A DNA stretch of 6,844 bases, from contig NZ_PNHQ01000035.1 in the NCBI RefSeq assembly GCF_002871935.1, positions 1 through 6,844 on the forward strand, given 5' to 3'. The notes under the pieces are model-generated. The model ran no database searches. It saw only the letters and a list, made by a program, of their open reading frames with translations, and was not told the DNA's origin. Positions 4,152 to 6,844 of the stretch are shown piece after piece. This DNA comes from Aerococcus viridans. GTDB taxonomy: Bacteria > Bacillota > Bacilli > Lactobacillales > Aerococcaceae. Position numbers and translations under genes: made by a program. Within the stretch, counting starts at the first letter, position 1, and each line of letters opens with the position of its first letter.

Positions 4152-5585
4152 CTAGCCGTTATCAATTGTATGACCTAAGTCTTTTTGCATTTTATGATAA
4201 TCTTCTTTTGAGATGTTAAATACCAATAAGTAAGCTATGAATACTAATCCAAAGCCAAACAAAGGAAATAGAATGGACATATTATAGATAGCATTCACAT
4301 TTGATGCGGTCCAAGTTGATGCATTATTAAGTGCCAATGAAGGTGCTGCAAAGGCAATTAATAACGGTACAGCGGCAGATGAGAAGGCGGTCCCGATCTT
4401 ACGACAGAAGATATATGAAGAATATAATGCGCCATCTGAACGGAAACCTTGTTTCCATTCATTATAGTCACTGGCATCTGAAATCATGGCCCATGATAAC
4501 AGTTGGAAACCAAATGTAAACATATTCGCTAAGGCCATTAAAGCAATCCAAATATATACATTTTCTACTGGAAATAATAACATTGCGCCATAAATTACCA
4601 AACTAGCGATTAATGGCACGATGATGACTTGGCGTTTACCAAATTTACGAACTAGCGGTGTAATCAATAAAGCGCCGATTGCCAAGGGGGCAATTTCAAT
4701 TAAAGTAAACCAAGAGAATAATGCGCCATTGTTATATTTCACTTGTAAAGTCATTTGATGTAATTGTGATGCAGAATAAATAAATATCGTTTGTGCCGTA
4801 CCTGCAATAATTTGTGCAATAAGGGCGCGGTTTGAACATAAAATTTTTAAGGTTTCCAGTATGGACGGTTGATTTTTGATTTGTTCTTGGTCGACTTGTA
4901 TCCGTTCTTCTACATTTGAATATAGTAAAAAGAATGAAAGCAAAGCAACAATTCCCAAGCCTAGCATTACTGGAAACATGAGTTGCCCTTGAAATTGAGA
5001 AACAACTTGGCCCTCTACTCGCCTATCTTGGTATACAATGAGTGGAATCATGGCTACTGGTAATTTAGCCACCCCAGCCCCTATTGAACGGGCAGTAGAT
5101 AGTTTCGCACGCCCATCAGAAGCATCTGTTATTACTGAGTTTAGGGTGCCATATGGAATATTCACTAAGGTATAAGTAAAATCCCAAGCAATGTATGAAA
5201 TCGCGCAAATAGCTAATTTCACTCCATAGCTCATTGAACTGGTGTCAAAGTACATAAAAGCAGAAGTAATCGCGAGTAGAGGTCCTCCAATCAATATAAA
5301 AGCTTTATAACGATTTCCTTTAAAGGGTTTGATGCGGTCAGAAAAATAGCCAATTAATGGATCATTCACCGCATCAAAGACACGTGTCAAAATCATCAAG
5401 GCTGCAAAATGTGTCGCTTCTATACCAATATAAGACATATAAAAAATTGTCAGGTAATAAGTTACGACTGAGTAACTCAGATTACAACCAAAGTCTCCAA
5501 AAAAATAACCAATAATGTCACGGAAACCAAATGGACGTTTATCAGATGCTACCATCGTCATCGGATTTTCGTACGAGTCACTCAT
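4152..5585 (-). CDS. GPH-family sugar:cation symporter (MFS)
   Basis: A 477-residue integral membrane protein with about twelve hydrophobic segments, of the glycoside-pentoside-hexuronide (GPH) cation symporter family related to MelB, XynP, YicJ and UidB. The family signature RVFDAVNDPLIGYFSDR occupies residues 68-84. Its Asp71 and Asp75 match the cation-site Asp55 and Asp59 of MelB, and Asp31 (in GDFGCNLSY) lies near the position of MelB Asp19. There is no C-terminal EIIA-like domain as in LacS. The substrate is probably a glycoside or hexuronide but cannot be named, and no glycosidase or sugar kinase gene is in the window to suggest it. The ATG at 5585 has an AGGAGG ribosome binding site six bases upstream. 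It is divergent from the dioxygenase gene at 5821. About 100 bases separate its stop from the array promoter, with no clear terminator. Confidence 0.9.
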   Translation of the reverse strand: MSDSYENPMTMVASDKRPFGFRDIIGYFFGDFGCNLSYSVVTYYLTIFYMSYIGIEATHFAALMILTRVFDAVNDPLIGYFSDRIKPFKGNRYKAFILIGGPLLAITSAFMYFDTSSMSYGVKLAICAISYIAWDFTYTLVNIPYGTLNSVITDASDGRAKLSTARSIGAGVAKLPVAMIPLIVYQDRRVEGQVVSQFQGQLMFPVMLGLGIVALLSFFLLYSNVEERIQVDQEQIKNQPSILETLKILCSNRALIAQIIAGTAQTIFIYSASQLHQMTLQVKYNNGALFSWFTLIEIAPLAIGALLITPLVRKFGKRQVIIVPLIASLVIYGAMLLFPVENVYIWIALMALANMFTFGFQLLSWAMISDASDYNEWKQGFRSDGALYSSYIFCRKIGTAFSSAAVPLLIAFAAPSLALNNASTWTASNVNAIYNMSILFPLFGFGLVFIAYLLVFNISKEDYHKMQKDLGHTIDNG

Positions 5586-5668
5586 TCCATTCCTCCTGTA
5601 ATTACCACGCGCTTTTTCTTCACATTGTCACAGTCTTATTCTAACAAATAAAATTAAATTTTTTGTTA

Positions 5669-5697
5669 ATTATGATAACTTTACATCATCTTCACAA
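5669..5697 (-). promoter_or_regulatory. Promoter of the GPH symporter gene
   Basis: On the minus strand TTGTGA (5697-5692) and CATAAT (5674-5669) are 17 bases apart, giving a start near 5662 and a leader of about 75 bases. The -35 box abuts the inverted repeat at 5698-5722. Confidence 0.5.
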
Positions 5698-5722
5698 TGC
5701 ATCCGGCGAAAACGGGAATGCA
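5698..5722. promoter_or_regulatory. Imperfect palindrome between the divergent promoters
   Basis: TGCAT (5698-5702) and ATGCA (5718-5722) are perfect arms, with a further CC/GG pairing inside if one base is bulged. The site ends one base before the symporter -35 box, where an activator or repressor of that gene could bind. No specific regulator is recognised. Confidence 0.4.
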
Positions 5723-5745
5723 ATTACCATATACCACAATTTCAC

Positions 5746-5774
5746 TTGATTCGAATCAGAAATAATGCTACACT
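5746..5774 (+). promoter_or_regulatory. Promoter of the dioxygenase gene
   Basis: TTGATT (5746-5751) and TACACT (5769-5774) are separated by 17 bases. Transcription would start near 5781, about 40 bases before the ATG at 5821. The -35 box is covered by the perfect palindrome at 5747-5758, and the second TTCGAA site lies just after the start point, an arrangement suited to repression. Confidence 0.6.
5747..5758. promoter_or_regulatory. TTCGAA-centred operator-like palindrome, site 1
   Basis: TGATTCGAATCA is a perfect 12-base palindrome lying on the -35 box of the dioxygenase promoter. From memory, the operator of the MarR-type repressor MhqR of Bacillus subtilis is ATCTCGAATTCGAGAT-like and controls related dioxygenase genes (mhqA, mhqE, mhqO). 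The resemblance suggests, but does not prove, an MhqR-type regulator. Confidence 0.55.
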
Positions 5775-5786
5775 TGTCTTGAAAAT

Positions 5787-5804
5787 TATTTCGAATTAGA
5801 GATA
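5787..5804. promoter_or_regulatory. TTCGAA-centred operator-like site 2
   Basis: TATTTCGAATTA (5787-5798) is a near-palindrome with one mismatched pair, followed by GAGATA. Read on the other strand it gives TATCTCTAATTCGAAATA, closer than site 1 to the recalled MhqR operator. Its centre (5792.5) is exactly 40 bases from that of site 1 (5752.5), about four helical turns, so two dimers could bind the same face of the DNA. Confidence 0.5.
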
Positions 5805-5820
5805 AACGAGGAGGAGTATC

Positions 5821-6747
5821 ATGATAGAAACTATTCAAAAACTACATCACATTTCAGCTATTGTCGGTGCCCCTAACCAAGTATTGAAATTTTATCGCGA
5901 TATCCTAGGTTTACGTCTGGTTAAGAAAACTCTCAACTATGACGACCCTTATACTTATCATTTATATTTTGGCAATAATGAAGCTGATACTGGTACAATC
6001 ATTACCTTCTTCCCATGGGAAAATGATCGCCTTGGTCAATTAGGCGATGGTCAAGTAGCGACGACTTCTTTTGCTATTCCAGACGGCAGTCTAGCCTTTT
6101 GGCAAGATCGTTTAAATGCTAAGGGTATCCCATTTTCTCGTGGTAGTCGTTTTGCGAATGAAACCATTCTAGTAAAAGATTTCCACAACTTAAATATTGA
6201 ACTAGTTGAAAAGGATTGGGGTAAAGCCAATACCTACGCCGTTGACGACATAACATCTGAAACAGCTATCCGAGGCTTCGCTGGAGCAATCTTATATAGC
6301 CACCGTCCAAGTCATACGGTTGAACTATTCGATCAGATTTTTGGTTGGCACAAAATAGCCGAAGATGATCAATATATTCGCCTACAAGCGCCCGGTGACC
6401 ACAAAGAATGGTTAGATATCCGAAAAACGTCCGATAGCTTTGGTAAGATGGAAATTGGCACTGTCCACCATATTGCCTTTGAAGTAGCGGACGAGGAGGT
6501 CTTGAAATATTGGCTTGAAATTGCTCAACAACGTGGATACCGCACAAGTGAGATCAAAGACCGCGACTACTTTAAATCCCTCTATTTCCGTGAGCGTGGT
6601 GGTATCTTAATTGAGTTAGCAACTGCTGGTCCTGGTTTTACTTGGAATGAAACAGTTGAAGAACTGGGTAGCCAATTATTCTATCCAGCGAAACATGATG
6701 CCGTTATTGCCCAAGTTAAAGCCAAATTACCCCCGCTAGATTTCTAA
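5821..6747 (+). CDS. Ring-cleaving dioxygenase, VOC family (MhqO/MhqA-like)
   Basis: A 308-residue protein made of two tandem glyoxalase/VOC modules. The first begins with LHHISAIVGAPNQVLKFYRDILGLRLVKKT (residues 8-37) and the second contains GTVHHIAFEV (213-222) and GGILIELATAGPGF (260-273). Likely metal ligands are His9 or His10, His216 or His217, and Glu265. The start LHHIS, the segment YDDPYTYHLYFG and TGTIITFFPW (57-66) are characteristic of the MhqA/MhqE/MhqO group of B. subtilis, which protects against quinones and catechol-type compounds. The substrate is not proven in general. GAGGAGGAG precedes the ATG by four bases, and two stop codons follow in tandem (TAATAA). It stands alone on the plus strand with its own promoter and a pair of operator-like sites, so induction by electrophilic aromatics is a reasonable expectation. 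Confidence 0.92.
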   Translation: MIETIQKLHHISAIVGAPNQVLKFYRDILGLRLVKKTLNYDDPYTYHLYFGNNEADTGTIITFFPWENDRLGQLGDGQVATTSFAIPDGSLAFWQDRLNAKGIPFSRGSRFANETILVKDFHNLNIELVEKDWGKANTYAVDDITSETAIRGFAGAILYSHRPSHTVELFDQIFGWHKIAEDDQYIRLQAPGDHKEWLDIRKTSDSFGKMEIGTVHHIAFEVADEEVLKYWLEIAQQRGYRTSEIKDRDYFKSLYFRERGGILIELATAGPGFTWNETVEELGSQLFYPAKHDAVIAQVKAKLPPLDF

Positions 6748-6844
6748 TAAAGCCAGCTATAAAGATGTCAAGGAATAAATTGAAAGTTTAGGACGTGATT
6801 CTGAAGTGTGATTTTGAAGGAATTTATGTTATTGCTTTTAAAGA

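Noticed and set aside
5676..5688. CcpA cre site upstream of the symporter
   Set aside because: The minus strand reads TGTAAAGTTATCA, one base short of the consensus and lacking the central CG. It is too weak to claim.
6266..6547. Open frame of 93 codons on the minus strand inside the dioxygenase gene
   Set aside because: It is a shadow of the well-supported dioxygenase frame and resembles no family.
6748..6825. Terminator of the dioxygenase gene
   Set aside because: No convincing GC-rich hairpin followed by a T-run is present in these bases.
6826..6844. Start of a further plus-strand gene at the right edge
   Set aside because: An ATG follows AAGGA, but only six codons (mostly Leu) are visible before the window ends. 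This is insufficient evidence.

Overview
The window is AT-rich bacterial DNA with strong AGGAGG-type ribosome binding sites and sigma-A-like promoters. Its gene content (tsaB and tsaD with RimI-type acetyltransferases, a GPH sugar symporter, an MhqO/MhqA-like dioxygenase) fits a Firmicute, probably of the Lactobacillales. I cannot name the genus from sequence alone.

Layout, left to right. Positions 1-433 hold no complete gene. They contain a mosaic of short repeats, a fragment resembling the end of an IS3-family element, and two terminator-like hairpins, both oriented for minus-strand transcription. A 72-residue membrane protein (434-652, minus) follows, with its own promoter. Next is the minus-strand block tsaB, rimI-like, rimI, tsaD (3625 down to 736). 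TsaB and TsaD are two subunits of the machinery that makes t6A37 in tRNA. The two GNAT enzymes lie between them, with an overlap or gaps of 30 bases or less, so the four genes look like one operon.

The 526-base gap between tsaB and the upstream transporter is the most unusual part. On the minus strand it encodes three tandem copies, with a 118-120 base period, of a long structured RNA hairpin, plus the degenerate start of a fourth. The stems change sequence between copies but stay paired, including G-U pairs possible only in minus-strand RNA. The conserved parts are purine internal loops with tandem G-A pairs, resembling kink-turns, and a short unit-boundary sequence. An extended -10 promoter places the start of transcription at the first unit, and no terminator separates the array from tsaB. 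It therefore looks like a long tandem RNA leader of the t6A operon, or a precursor of small RNAs. I recognise no known riboswitch class in it.

To the right, a GPH-family sugar:cation symporter (4152-5585, minus) is divergent from a two-domain VOC ring-cleaving dioxygenase (5821-6747, plus). The 235-base divergent region carries a promoter for each gene. It also has two TTCGAA-centred operator-like sites in front of the dioxygenase, resembling the operator of the quinone-responsive repressor MhqR, and a 25-base inverted repeat upstream of the symporter promoter. The final 97 bases contain no feature I can support firmly.
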